The notes under the pieces are model-generated. The model was given only the letters and a program-made list of their open reading frames with translations. It ran no database searches and had not been told where the DNA came from. Of a DNA stretch of 64,000 nt, positions 34,826-46,399 are shown in pieces. The number at the start of each line of letters is the position of its first letter. Position 1 is the first letter of the stretch. The DNA is taken from assembly GCA_965214795.1 (NCBI GenBank), contig OZ243976.1:2232001-2296000 (forward strand), read 5' to 3'. A program made the position numbers and the translations under genes. The DNA is from JAJDXW01 sp965214795. GTDB lineage: Bacteria; Pseudomonadota; Gammaproteobacteria; HK1.

Positions 34826-36115
34826 GTGGCCCTGCTCACCCTCATCGTCCTGCTCGTGCTCGTCCTCGCCGCGGTTCCGGTCGCGGCGGTGCTCGGAGTC
34901 CTCAGCTTCGTCCTCGACGAGCTCTTCTTCCGCGGCCGGCTCACCTCCGCCATCGGGGAGTTCACCTGGGACAAGAGCAAGGAGTTCATCCTCGTCGCGG
35001 TGCCGATGTTCATCCTGCTCGGCGAGATCATGCTGCGGGCGGGCATCGCGCGGCGCATGTACAACGCGGTGGTGCAGTGGCTGTCGTGGCTCCCGGGTGG
35101 ACTCATGCACGCCAACATCGGGTCCTGCGCCATCTTCGCCGCGTCATCGGGCTCCTCGGTCGCCACCGCGGCCACCGTGGGGACGGTGGCGTATCCCGAG
35201 ATCGAGCGGCGCGGGTACAACGAGCGGCTGTTCCTCGGATCGCTTGCGGCCGGCGGGACGCTCGGGATCCTGATCCCGCCGTCCATCAACCTGATCCTCT
35301 ACGGCCTCATCACCAACAGCTCGGTGCCCGAGCTCTACCTCGCCGGCATCATCCCCGGCGTCATCCTTTCTTCGCTCTTCATGGCCGCGATCATCACCGG
35401 GTGCATGTTGCGCCGAGGGTGGGGAGGCGCGCCGGTGGAGACCACTTGGGGGGCCCGCATCCGGACGCTTCCCGACCTGTTGCCCCCCATCATGCTCTTT
35501 GCGGTGGTGGTCGGGTCGATCTACGCGGGCGTCGCGACCCCGACCGAGGCCGCCTCGGTCGGGGTGTGCTTTGCGCTTGTGCTCTCCGTCTGGACCCGCA
35601 CCCTCAATTGGACGATGCTCAAGGCGGCGTTCGAGGGCACCATGCGAACGACCGCGATGATCATGCTCATCGTGCTCGCGGCGATCTTCCTCAACTTCGT
35701 GCTCGGCTTCCTGGGGGTGACCCAGGCCCTCATCCGTTTCGTGAGCGAACTCGGGCTGACCCCGGTCCAGACGATGCTGCTCCTCGTCGTGTTCTATCTC
35801 ATCCTCGGCATGTTCATGGAGACCCTGTCGATGATGCTGACCACCGTCCCGGTGGTCTTCCCCGTCGTGATCCAGCTTGGCTACGACCCGGTGTGGTTCG
35901 GGATCATGATCACGGTGCTGATGGAGGCGGCCCTCATCACCCCCCCGATCGGGGTCAACCTCTATGTCGTGCAGGGGATCCGGATGCGGGGCGGCAAGTT
36001 CAACGACGTTGCCTACGGCGCGCTGCCGTTCGTGGTGTCGATGCTGGTGATGGTCGGGCTGCTCCTCGCCTATCCCCAGCTCGCCCTCTGGCTCCCGACC
36101 CTGGTCTACCGCTAA
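34826..36115 (+). CDS. dctM: TRAP transporter large permease (DctM family)
   Basis: 429-residue inner-membrane protein with about twelve hydrophobic segments; the transporting subunit driven by sodium or protons. LVAVPMFILLGEIMLRAGIARRMYNA, SSGSSVATAATVGTVAYPEIERRGYN and GTLGILIPPSINLILYG are diagnostic. The GTG start at 34826 lies just after the dctQ stop. The gene ends the TRAP unit. Confidence 0.95.
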   Translation: MALLTLIVLLVLVLAAVPVAAVLGVLSFVLDELFFRGRLTSAIGEFTWDKSKEFILVAVPMFILLGEIMLRAGIARRMYNAVVQWLSWLPGGLMHANIGSCAIFAASSGSSVATAATVGTVAYPEIERRGYNERLFLGSLAAGGTLGILIPPSINLILYGLITNSSVPELYLAGIIPGVILSSLFMAAIITGCMLRRGWGGAPVETTWGARIRTLPDLLPPIMLFAVVVGSIYAGVATPTEAASVGVCFALVLSVWTRTLNWTMLKAAFEGTMRTTAMIMLIVLAAIFLNFVLGFLGVTQALIRFVSELGLTPVQTMLLLVVFYLILGMFMETLSMMLTTVPVVFPVVIQLGYDPVWFGIMITVLMEAALITPPIGVNLYVVQGIRMRGGKFNDVAYGALPFVVSMLVMVGLLLAYPQLALWLPTLVYR

Positions 36116-36163
36116 GATTCGGATATCCACGGTCCGGTTTACCGGCGACTAGGGGTGACCGCC

Positions 36164-36430
36164 ATGACAGAAGACGCCGCGATGCGCGAGCTCGTGAAGA
36201 ATCGCAAGACGTACAATGCGATGCGGGCGGAGCTGGAGCGCGAGCACTACGGGCGGATTGCCTTGCTGCACGATGGGGAACTCGTCTCCATATACAACGA
36301 CTGGTGGGATGCCTACGTCATCGGGCACGAGCGTTTCGGTGAAGGCTGTTTCTCCACCAAGGCGATCGGCGCTCCACCAGCCTCGCTCGGCGCGGCCACC
36401 CTGTACACCGAGCCTGTTCCGATCGAATAG
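36164..36430 (+). CDS. small protein, DUF5678-like (tentative)
   Basis: 88 residues from ATG 36164, which has AGGGG eight bases upstream (a GTG at 36155 is possible). The order of a helical N-terminus (AMRELVKNRKTYNAMRAELE) and a YGRIALLHDGELVSIYNDWWDAY strand pair resembles DUF5678-type small proteins that read 'G.waiv.g.vva.g'. GC is lower than the TRAP genes. It is followed after six bases by the retropepsin-like gene, and such pairs are common. Confidence 0.5.
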   Translation: MTEDAAMRELVKNRKTYNAMRAELEREHYGRIALLHDGELVSIYNDWWDAYVIGHERFGEGCFSTKAIGAPPASLGAATLYTEPVPIE

Positions 36431-36436
36431 TCTCCA

Positions 36437-36880
36437 GTGCCCACTTTTCGCGGACAGGTGGTCGGTCGTCAACTCCTCGTAGCGGTCCATGTATCCAAGC
36501 CTTCGTTGAGGTCCGAGCGGGAGCAGGAGATTGAATCCGCGTCATTCCGAGCATTGCTGGATACCGGCGCGACCATCACTTCGGTATCACGGAAAGTCGT
36601 CAATGCGCTCCGACTGGCTCACCACAGTTGGCAGCCCGTCACCGGAGTGCACGGAACCGTCGATACGCCCACCTACGCCGTCAGTCTTGAAGTACCCATT
36701 ACTGAGCGGATCTCCAGTCCCGATGGCGAGTTGGACCATACATTCTCACGGGGCCGAAATCCGATGGAAGTCACGTTGTTGAACTTTCAGCCGGAGAACT
36801 TCGATGTGTTGCTTGGCATGGATTTACTGGAAGGTTTCCATCTGACCATCCATGCCGACCAGTTCATCATCAGCAACTGA
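36437..36880 (+). CDS. retropepsin-like aspartic protease family protein
   Basis: 147 residues. FRALLDTGATITSVSRKVV carries the DTGA catalytic aspartate motif of retroviral-type aspartic proteases, and FDVLLGMDLLEGFHLTIH is the C-terminal strand pattern (LLGxDxL) of bacterial retropepsin-like domains. Being a single domain it would work as a homodimer. The GTG start has no clear ribosome site and is probably read by coupling to the upstream small gene. Lower GC than the neighbours. Confidence 0.8.
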   Translation: MPTFRGQVVGRQLLVAVHVSKPSLRSEREQEIESASFRALLDTGATITSVSRKVVNALRLAHHSWQPVTGVHGTVDTPTYAVSLEVPITERISSPDGELDHTFSRGRNPMEVTLLNFQPENFDVLLGMDLLEGFHLTIHADQFIISN

Positions 36881-36915
36881 GGCAAGCGTGGGCGGCACGG
36901 TCGGAGCCGACGATA

Positions 36916-37959
36916 TCAAGTATCTCGATACTCCCCCGGTGCCGCAGGCCGCTCCAGCTCCCAGCCGGTGAGGGTGGTGAGGACGATCTTGCCGATGTGG
37001 GCGCTCGAATCCATGAGGGCGTGGGCCGCCGCCGCTTCGTGCAGGGGAAAGGTGGCGTGGATGACCGGCCGCGCCCGGCCGGCCTCGAGCAGGGGCCAGA
37101 CCCGTTCCCGGAGGGCGTTCGCGATGGGGGTCTTCTCCGCGACGCTCCGCGGGCGCAGGGTCGAGCCGGTGACCGTGAGCCGCTTCGCCATCACCGCGAG
37201 CAGGTTGATTTCGCTCCGGATCCCGCGCCGGGTGGCGATCTGGACGAGCCGGCCTTCGGTCGCGAGGCACTTGAGGCAGCGCGGGAAATAATCGCCGCCC
37301 ACCATGTCGAGCACCACGTCGACCCCGCGCCCCTCGGTCGCGGTCGCGATGCGCGCGACGAAGTCGTCCTGCCGGTAGTCGATACACTCCGCCGCGCCGA
37401 GACTTTCACACGCCCGGCACTTCTCCGGCGAGCCGGCGGTGGCGTATACCGTGGCCCCGAACGCCCGGGCAAGCTGGATGGCGGTGGTGCCGATGCCGCT
37501 GCTTCCCCCCTGCACGAGGATGCTCTCTCCGGCCGTGAGCCGCCCGCGCTCGAAGACGTTCGTCCACACCGTGCAGTACGTCTCCGGGAGCGCCGCAGCC
37601 TGCGCGTCGCTCAGCCCCGCCGGCACCGGAAGGCAGAGCGGTGCGGCGGCGAGGCAGTATTCCGCGTACCCGCCGCCCTGGACGAGCGCGCAGATCCGGT
37701 CGGGCACCCCGGCCGCGCCCGGCCCCGCTTCCACGACCTCTCCGGCGATCTCGAGCCCCGGGATATCCGGTGCGCCGGGCGGCGGCGGGTAATTCCCCTC
37801 CCGCTGCATGATGTCGGGGCGGTTCACCCCGGCCGCCGCGACCCGCACCAGCACCTCTCCCGGGCCCGGCCGCGGCACGGGGCGCTCGACCGGAACGAGC
37901 GCTTCGGGGCCGCCCGGAGCCGCGATCTCGACGGCCGTCATCTTCTGGGGGAGCGTCAT
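36916..37959 (-). CDS. NAD(P)H:quinone oxidoreductase, zinc-independent MDR superfamily
   Basis: 347 residues from ATG 37959. GEVLVRVAAAGVNRPDIMQREGNYPPPPG is the TP53I3/PIG3-type N-terminal motif (part shown), ILVQGGSSGIGTTAIQLARAFGA binds NADPH, and ALPETYCTVWTNVFERG is the usual linker. No zinc-binding cysteines. Reduces quinones or enones with NADPH in the cytosol. The short gap to the retropepsin gene (35 bases) is convergent. Confidence 0.9.
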   Translation of the reverse strand: MTLPQKMTAVEIAAPGGPEALVPVERPVPRPGPGEVLVRVAAAGVNRPDIMQREGNYPPPPGAPDIPGLEIAGEVVEAGPGAAGVPDRICALVQGGGYAEYCLAAAPLCLPVPAGLSDAQAAALPETYCTVWTNVFERGRLTAGESILVQGGSSGIGTTAIQLARAFGATVYATAGSPEKCRACESLGAAECIDYRQDDFVARIATATEGRGVDVVLDMVGGDYFPRCLKCLATEGRLVQIATRRGIRSEINLLAVMAKRLTVTGSTLRPRSVAEKTPIANALRERVWPLLEAGRARPVIHATFPLHEAAAAHALMDSSAHIGKIVLTTLTGWELERPAAPGEYRDT

Positions 37960-38056
37960 GCGGGCTGGACCTCGATTCGGCGCAAACGGAACGCGACAAT
38001 ACCGAATCGCAGCCCGCGCGGACACCCGCGGATCCCTCCCGACAGCCCGGTCCTGC

Positions 38057-38290
38057 ATGCTCTGCCTCGGCTACGGCTCCAACCTGCTCGCCGCCCGCAT
38101 CGAGCGGCGGCTCGGTCCCTGCAACCGGCTCGGGGCCGCATCCCTTGCCGGCTGCGCCCTGCGGTTTCACAAGCGCGGAAGCGACGGGTTCGGCAAGTGC
38201 GATGCGTTTCGCATCGGGGACCCGCGCGATCTTCTGTGGGGAGCGTTGTTCCGTCCGGACGACCGGCAGCTCGCGGCGCTCGACCGCAGT
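38057..38290 (+). pseudogene. truncated gamma-glutamylcyclotransferase-like gene
   Basis: Starts MLCLGYGSNLLAARIERRLG (the GYGSN motif), continues with LAGCALRFHKRGSDGFGKCDAF and LLWGALFRPDDRQLAALDR, the first two-thirds of a GGCT domain. The next residues (SSCIESGKAV...) are unrelated, where EG(A)xYR should follow, so the gene has lost its 3' end near 38290. Confidence 0.7.
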
Positions 38291-38388
38291 AGCTGCATTG
38301 AGTCAGGCAAGGCGGTTCGGGCCGTGGCGGACAGCGACAGGGCGTCGAGCTGGGCGCTCACGCGGCAGCCGGACGGAGACGGACCGCA

Positions 38389-38724
38389 GTGGGATTCACG
38401 CCCACGGACGCCCCTGTTCTCACAGAGGCAGCGCGGATCCTCAGTGATCGACAAGAACGGATCGACGAACGAGTCGAGGGCTACATCTCGGCCTTGGCCC
38501 GTGAACACTCCGACCCCGAGGGCCGCGCGACGATCAAGGCGGTGATCGATGGAGCGCTGGTCTCGGTCAAGGCGGACTTCAGCCAGTGCGAATACAGCAC
38601 AATCACCGAAGCGCACGCGAGACGTGAGAGCGTATCACTTGAAGGGGACCTCCGGCGCGAGGGGCAACGCTGGCGCTTGATGAATCCGCGCGACGTCACC
38701 GTAATCGAAGACGATGACGGATGA
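38389..38724 (+). CDS. hypothetical protein (111 aa)
   Basis: Starts at GTG 38389. Hydrophilic, helical-looking, with RILSDRQERIDERVEGYISAL and EGRATIKAVIDGALVSVKADF. No family recognised. It lies between the truncated GGCT gene and an integrase remnant, so it is probably cargo left by a vanished element. Confidence 0.5.
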   Translation: MGFTPTDAPVLTEAARILSDRQERIDERVEGYISALAREHSDPEGRATIKAVIDGALVSVKADFSQCEYSTITEAHARRESVSLEGDLRREGQRWRLMNPRDVTVIEDDDG

Positions 38725-38757
38725 GCAACGTGCAACGAAACGCATCAGCACACGACC

Positions 38758-38946
38758 GCTCCAACGGGATATCGGCCGCGATGTCGTCGGCGGCACGCGC
38801 GGCGGTTTCGTGCATGGAGTCCCGCGCCAGGTGGGTGTAGCGCGCGGTGGTCGCGACCTGCCCGTGACCCGTCGGCTTGCCGACCCTGTTCAGGCTCTCG
38901 CCGAGCGCCATCGCCCGGCTCGCCCGGATATTACGTAAGGTCGTGG
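38758..38946 (-). pseudogene. tyrosine recombinase (phage integrase) C-terminal remnant
   Basis: Minus-strand translation TLRNIRASRAMALGESLNRVGKPTGH, then TTARYTHLARDSMHETAARAADDIAADI. Intact integrases read LRHTFAS...IGxLLGHxxxxTTxRYxHL here; the catalytic HxxR and LGH histidines are degraded while the Tyr in ARYTHL remains. No N-terminal part precedes it, so it is a relic. Confidence 0.75.
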
Positions 38947-39111
38947 ATGCGTACCTCCCCAAGCCCGTCCTTCGTCCCCAAGCCCTGCCCTCGTGCGAAG
39001 GCGCTTCCGGACCGCATCCCCGTTGACCGGATGGGCACCCCGGGTCCGGCCCGTGATAGCGAGAGAATCGGCGTCCGCAGCAGACGGTCGGCGGGATATT
39101 GCGGCCAGGCC

Positions 39112-39645
39112 TCATTCGGCGGTTCGCCACGCCCGGGCGCTGAGCGTGAGGGTCGCTATCACCCCCCAGGTAAGCCCGGTGACCACGCCCGCGTCGAGGA
39201 TCCCGCGCCACGGCTGATCCAGCCGATGCACGAGGACAACGAGGGCGATGATGGCGGCGGTCCCGAGGCAGGCCCCCATCTGCTCGCGCCGCGAGCCGCC
39301 GAAGAATCCCGCCGCGAACAGCGGTGCGAAGATCACTCGGGCCGCCGTCGGGGCCGCACGGATCAGCATCGCCCGCTCCGCGACACGCGGGGAGAATCGG
39401 CGCTGGAAGCCACGGAGCCCTTCCGACCAGGCCATGAACGGAACGAACGCCCCGATCGCGACCCAGTGGTACCAGACGAGCGGTTCTTCCAGTGCGCGCA
39501 GGGCGATGTCCGAGAGGCGGACGATCGCCCACCCGAGCACCCCGGCGACCCCGGTGACGGCCCAGATGGCCCCGCCCACGCCGAGTGCGTCACGGCGGGA
39601 AGATCGGCGCGGCGGGGTTCTTTTCTCGGAGCGGGTGCTGGTCAC
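39112..39645 (-). CDS. hypothetical membrane protein (177 aa)
   Basis: Basic N-terminus followed by about four hydrophobic segments (IWAVTGVAGVLGWAIVRL, YHWVAIGAFVPFMAW, VIFAPLFAAGFFGG with LGTAAIIALVVLVH, and GVVTGLTWGVIATLTLSA). No family recognised. Composition is like the resident genome. It ends near the integrase scar (the 38951-39111 stretch holds nothing I recognise) and is divergent from gcvH. Confidence 0.6.
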   Translation of the reverse strand: MTSTRSEKRTPPRRSSRRDALGVGGAIWAVTGVAGVLGWAIVRLSDIALRALEEPLVWYHWVAIGAFVPFMAWSEGLRGFQRRFSPRVAERAMLIRAAPTAARVIFAPLFAAGFFGGSRREQMGACLGTAAIIALVVLVHRLDQPWRGILDAGVVTGLTWGVIATLTLSARAWRTAE

Positions 39646-39758
39646 GCAACAGTCGTCGGGTTCCGGTTGCGTGTAGTATGAGGCAGCCGTAACGACGGGG
39701 TGAAACCGGCGCCGTCCGTACGTGTCCTGCCGGCCGCCCCGATGTCAGGGGGAAGAGG

Positions 39759-40147
39759 GTGAGCGAGCTCCGATATACCGAGGACCATGAATGGGTCCGG
39801 ATCGATGATGACGGCATCGCCGTGGTCGGGATCACGGACTACGCTCAGGAGCAGCTTGGCGAGATCGTTTTCGTCGAGCTCCCCGAGGTCGGCGACGAGG
39901 TCGAGCGGGGAACGGAAGCAGCCGTCATCGAATCGGTCAAGGCCGCGAGCGAGCTGTTCGCACCGGTGGGGGGGACGGTCGCGAAGGTCAACGAGGCTCT
40001 GAACGACGAGCCGGCCCTCGTCAACGAGGATCCCACCGGAGAAGGATGGTTCCTGCGGATCGAGATGGGCGGCGAGGGATCCGGGGAATCACTGGAGGAG
40101 CTCATGACCGAGGACGAGTATCTGCGCTACGTGGAGGGCCTCGGTTG

Positions 40148-40148
<1 letters not shown>
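39759..40148 (+). CDS. gcvH: glycine cleavage system H protein
   Basis: 129-residue lipoyl carrier protein that shuttles the aminomethyl group between P, T and L proteins. RYTEDHEWVRIDDDG opens the fold; VIESVKAASELFAPVGG carries the lipoylated Lys61; EDPTGEGWFLRIEM ends the barrel. GTG start with GGAAGAGG upstream. Its stop overlaps the gcvP start by one base (TGATG), so the two are coupled. Confidence 0.96.
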
Positions 40149-43081
<2,933 letters not shown>

Positions 43082-43420
43082 CCGGGCGGTCAGTAGCCCG
43101 CCAAACCCTGACACACCGGCGGGGAGTCTCGTCGATGTCGAGGGTGTCCCGGCCGGTGCTCGCGCACTTCATTCGTGGTCTGGACTCCTTGAGGCGCCGT
43201 CATCTTTACAGTTGAGTCAAGTTTTTCCGCGGCTCGTCCGGAGGAGCACCACATGCCTCGTCGGTCTGAGGCGGAGTCTCGCCAGGAACAGAACCGGCCC
43301 TCGAGCGGTGCGGCGAATCGACTTGTCGGGAGTAGAACGTGGGCTGGTGCGCTCGCTGCATGGCGGTGCCCGGAGGATGTTCTGCCGAGCATGCCGGCGA
43401 ATGCAGCGGCGCAAATCTCA
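43082..43420. other. intergenic stretch, no gene recognised
   Basis: 339 bases between the convergent ends of gcvP and the AlbA_2 gene. Short open frames on both strands have no recognisable domains. No clear terminator. Confidence 0.4.
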
Positions 43421-45061
43421 TCATCGCAGGTAGTAGCGCCGCGCACGGGTTCTTCCCCGGGGTTGCGCCAAGCCGGCCTTTGCGATTTCGTCCAGCAACG
43501 TGCGGGCCACCGCGGGCGTCGCGTTGACCAGGGTGGCGGCCTCGGTCGTGGAAATGCTCCCGCGGCGGCGGATTTCATCAAGCAACGTCTGGCGCCGGCG
43601 GTTCTGCGCCGCCATTTCGGCGTCCCCGGCGCGGAGCGTAGCTTCGGCGGAGAGAACGTAGCGGGAGCCGCCGCGCTGGCCGGTGCGGGTCAGCAGACCT
43701 TTTGCCACGGCGCCCGCTAGCGCCGCGCGGATATCGGCATCCGGCACGATCCCGCGGAGCTCGCGCGGCGTCACGGCGCCGTTGCGTCGTGCGGCAACCA
43801 ATGCGCGGCGTTCATCCGCTGTCAACTCTTCCTGCCCGAGCTGCATCAACCACAACTGATCTTCGATCTCGACGAGGAAGCGGTTACGCAACGTGACCGT
43901 CACGGAGCTTGCGGTCGCCTCGAAGACCGGCGGCTCCATCAAGCGAGATTCCATCTCACGGTACATGCGATCGATTCCCTCGCCGTATTCTTCGACCAGC
44001 CCCATCGTCTTCAGCACCCGCATGATGCGCGGATTGCGGCTGTAGTGCTCCTCGCGCATGTTGTGGATGGTGATGTGGCCGGGAAGCGGGCCGGGGCTGC
44101 GCACCTCGATGCGGTCGTCCCGGACGGTCACATCCACCGTGGCGCCCGTCAGACCGTAGTCGCGATGCGCCAGCGCATTCACGATGGCTTCGCGCAGGAC
44201 CACCGTCGGGTACTCGGGCAGCGCTTCGCGCCGCGATCCGGTGATCGCCTCGAATCGTCGGGTGTGGCTGTCGATGAAGTGGAGGCAACAGTCGACGGTG
44301 GCCACCAGCGGGCCGGAACATTCCTCACGCGCGGCGGTCGGTCCGGGGCCGGGGCCGGTACCTTCACGCCGCACGAGCTGCACAGCGGCGCCACGGATGA
44401 AATCCCGTGGTTCGGTCGCGAACAGGATCGCCGCGGCGCGCAGCACACTCGGCTCCAAGGGAGGCGGCGCTGGGACGGCCACCCCCAGATCGGCGAGAGC
44501 TCGATCCAGTTGAGCCGGCTTCACGGCCGGACGCCCGTCCGCGGCGAGAACCTGGTTCACCGAGCCGAGGTCGAACTCGGAGGTCCGAACCGCGGCAAGC
44601 GGCTCGTCTTCGCCAGCGCGATGTTCCCGCTCTCGAACGAACCGGGCCATCGCGTCGCCGCGAATGGGTTGCGAGTCGCCGCCCACGCGCCGCAGCAAGC
44701 GGCCATCGGGAGTGGTGACGATCCGCCCGCGTACTTCGGGCACGGCGCAGATCGTCAACCTCACCCCACCGACCGTGATTTCACGGACCTGGATGTCAAC
44801 ACCGCACTCGGATGCGATGCGCGTGATTCGATCCTGGGTGTTCCGGGAGAGTGGGCAGCCGACGACGTTCCGCCGGTCGTCAACTCCGTGGACGATCAAT
44901 CCTCCGTGCGTCATGGCCATTGCCGCGATGGTGTCGCGGACATCCGTCGGAACACCCCGTTTGAAGTCGAGTTGCTCGTGCTCAAGGCGCCCGAACAGGC
45001 TCCGGAACTCGCCGGCCGCGAGCTTCCGGGGGATATCGCCGAGCCGAGATACGGAGGCCAT
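43421..45061 (-). CDS. AlbA_2 (Schlafen-type) / GHKL ATPase-domain regulator
   Basis: 546 residues from ATG 45061. The N-terminal AlbA_2 domain (EQLDFKRGVPTDVRDTIAAMAMTHGG, part shown, then GLIVHGVDD) is followed by a GHKL-type domain containing VLREAIVNALAHRDY and LLPGHITIHN-like (PGPLPGHITIHNM), then winged-helix segments at the C-terminus (IRRRGSISTTEAATLVN). Such proteins are ATP-dependent transcription regulators, often on mobile DNA or in defence loci. A TTG at 45079 is an alternative start. A palindrome and an AT-rich patch lie directly upstream. Confidence 0.82.
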   Translation of the reverse strand: MASVSRLGDIPRKLAAGEFRSLFGRLEHEQLDFKRGVPTDVRDTIAAMAMTHGGLIVHGVDDRRNVVGCPLSRNTQDRITRIASECGVDIQVREITVGGVRLTICAVPEVRGRIVTTPDGRLLRRVGGDSQPIRGDAMARFVREREHRAGEDEPLAAVRTSEFDLGSVNQVLAADGRPAVKPAQLDRALADLGVAVPAPPPLEPSVLRAAAILFATEPRDFIRGAAVQLVRREGTGPGPGPTAAREECSGPLVATVDCCLHFIDSHTRRFEAITGSRREALPEYPTVVLREAIVNALAHRDYGLTGATVDVTVRDDRIEVRSPGPLPGHITIHNMREEHYSRNPRIMRVLKTMGLVEEYGEGIDRMYREMESRLMEPPVFEATASSVTVTLRNRFLVEIEDQLWLMQLGQEELTADERRALVAARRNGAVTPRELRGIVPDADIRAALAGAVAKGLLTRTGQRGGSRYVLSAEATLRAGDAEMAAQNRRRQTLLDEIRRRGSISTTEAATLVNATPAVARTLLDEIAKAGLAQPRGRTRARRYYLR

Positions 45062-45067
45062 GGCGAG

Positions 45068-45085
45068 AAAGATTATCAAATCTTT
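45068..45085. promoter_or_regulatory. palindromic operator candidate in AT-rich leader
   Basis: AAAGATT and AATCTTT arms around ATCA, located 7 bases before the regulator's ATG, inside the most AT-rich patch of this part (45065-45140). Likely promoter region and autoregulatory site for the AlbA_2 protein. Confidence 0.45.
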
Positions 45086-45239
45086 CGATGAAATTAGTAT
45101 TTCTGTCGTATTTTCGTCAAATATTTTCTAATCTTTGGTGGGTAACGGCCCGGCGAACGGCAGGATCCCCTCCCGTTTCGCGTTGGGGGCCGGGTAGCAA
45201 GTCCGGTCTGGACGGGGCCTCCCGAGTGGTGCTGTCGAC

Positions 45240-46259
45240 TTATCGGTTGCGGGCGAAGAACGCCTTGCAGCGGGCGACCGTTTCGTCGATGTCGGCCTCG
45301 TCGATGTCGAGGTGGGTCACGAAGCGGACCGGGTTGCGCGAGGAGATGAGGATCCCGTTCCGCCGGAAGTGCTCGCGGAGGTCGTCACGCCAGCTCGGGT
45401 CCATGTCCACGAACACCATGTTCGTATGCACCTCGCTCCCGTCGAACCCGAGCTCCTCGATGTCCTCGAATCCTTCCCCGAGACGACTTGCGTTCGCGTG
45501 ATCGCCGGCGAGCCGGTCCACGTGGTGTTCCAGGACATGAAGGCCGGCGGCGGCGAGGATCCCGACTTGGCGCATGGCGCCGCCCAGCATTTTCCGGATG
45601 CGCCTGGCGTCGTCGATGAAGTCCTGCGGGCCGCACAGCATCGTCCCCGCCGGGGCGCCGAGCCCCTTGGAGAGGCAGATCGATACGGTGTCGAAGTGAT
45701 GGGTAATGTCGCTCGCGGCGACCCCGAGGTCCACCGCGGCGTTGAACAGGCGGGCGCCGTCGAGATGCTTGGCAAGGCCGAACTCGTCCGCGAGTGCCTC
45801 CGCCTCCGCAAGGTACTCGAGCGGCAGCACCTTTCCGCTCTGGGTGTTCTCGAGGCAGAGGAGCCGGCTGCGGGCGTAGTGGAAGTCGTCTCCCGGCTTG
45901 ACGGCCGCCCGCACCGCGTCGAGGGGCAGAGTCCCGTCCGGTGCGAAGTCGAGGGGTTGCGGCTGGATCCCTCCCAGGGCGGCCGCCCCGCCTGCCTCGG
46001 ACCGGTAGCAGTGTGCCCGCTGTCCGGCGATGAACTCGTCGCCGCGCCCGCAGTGGGTGAGCAGGGCGAGCAGGTTGCCTTGGGTCCCGCTCGACACGAA
46101 GAGCGACGCCTCCATGCCCGCCATCTCGGCCGCCCGCCGTTCGAGGGCATTGACGGTGGGATCCTCTCCGTAGACGTCGTCGCCCACCTCCGCCGCCGCC
46201 ATCGCCGCGCGCATCGCCGGGGTCGGCATGGTCACCGTGTCGCTTCGAAAGTCGATCAT
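45240..46259 (-). CDS. ltaE: low-specificity L-threonine aldolase family protein
   Basis: PLP enzyme of 339 residues cleaving threonine (or related beta-hydroxy amino acids) to glycine and an aldehyde. MIDFRSDTVTMPTPAM, VGDDVYGEDPTVNALE, SGTQGNLLAL, HLDGARLFNAAV and the lysine in SICLSKGLGAPAGTML are diagnostic. ATG 46259 gives the family N-terminus. Supplies glycine, which fits with gcvHP three kilobases away, but the genes are not in one operon. Confidence 0.94.
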   Translation of the reverse strand: MIDFRSDTVTMPTPAMRAAMAAAEVGDDVYGEDPTVNALERRAAEMAGMEASLFVSSGTQGNLLALLTHCGRGDEFIAGQRAHCYRSEAGGAAALGGIQPQPLDFAPDGTLPLDAVRAAVKPGDDFHYARSRLLCLENTQSGKVLPLEYLAEAEALADEFGLAKHLDGARLFNAAVDLGVAASDITHHFDTVSICLSKGLGAPAGTMLCGPQDFIDDARRIRKMLGGAMRQVGILAAAGLHVLEHHVDRLAGDHANASRLGEGFEDIEELGFDGSEVHTNMVFVDMDPSWRDDLREHFRRNGILISSRNPVRFVTHLDIDEADIDETVARCKAFFARNR

Positions 46260-46399
46260 CTGGCGTCTCCGTCCCCCGTGCCGGTGCCGGTTGCCGTTGC
46301 GCCGCGTGCGGCGCCGGGTGAACGTTCCACTCCGGCGTGCGCCGCATCGGCTCGCGTGCAAGTATACGAGGAGTCCCGCAGCCGAGAGGAGGCAGATTG

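Noticed and set aside
39646..39758. Glycine riboswitch ahead of gcvH
   Set aside because: The expected conserved riboswitch core could not be found in this 113-base leader.
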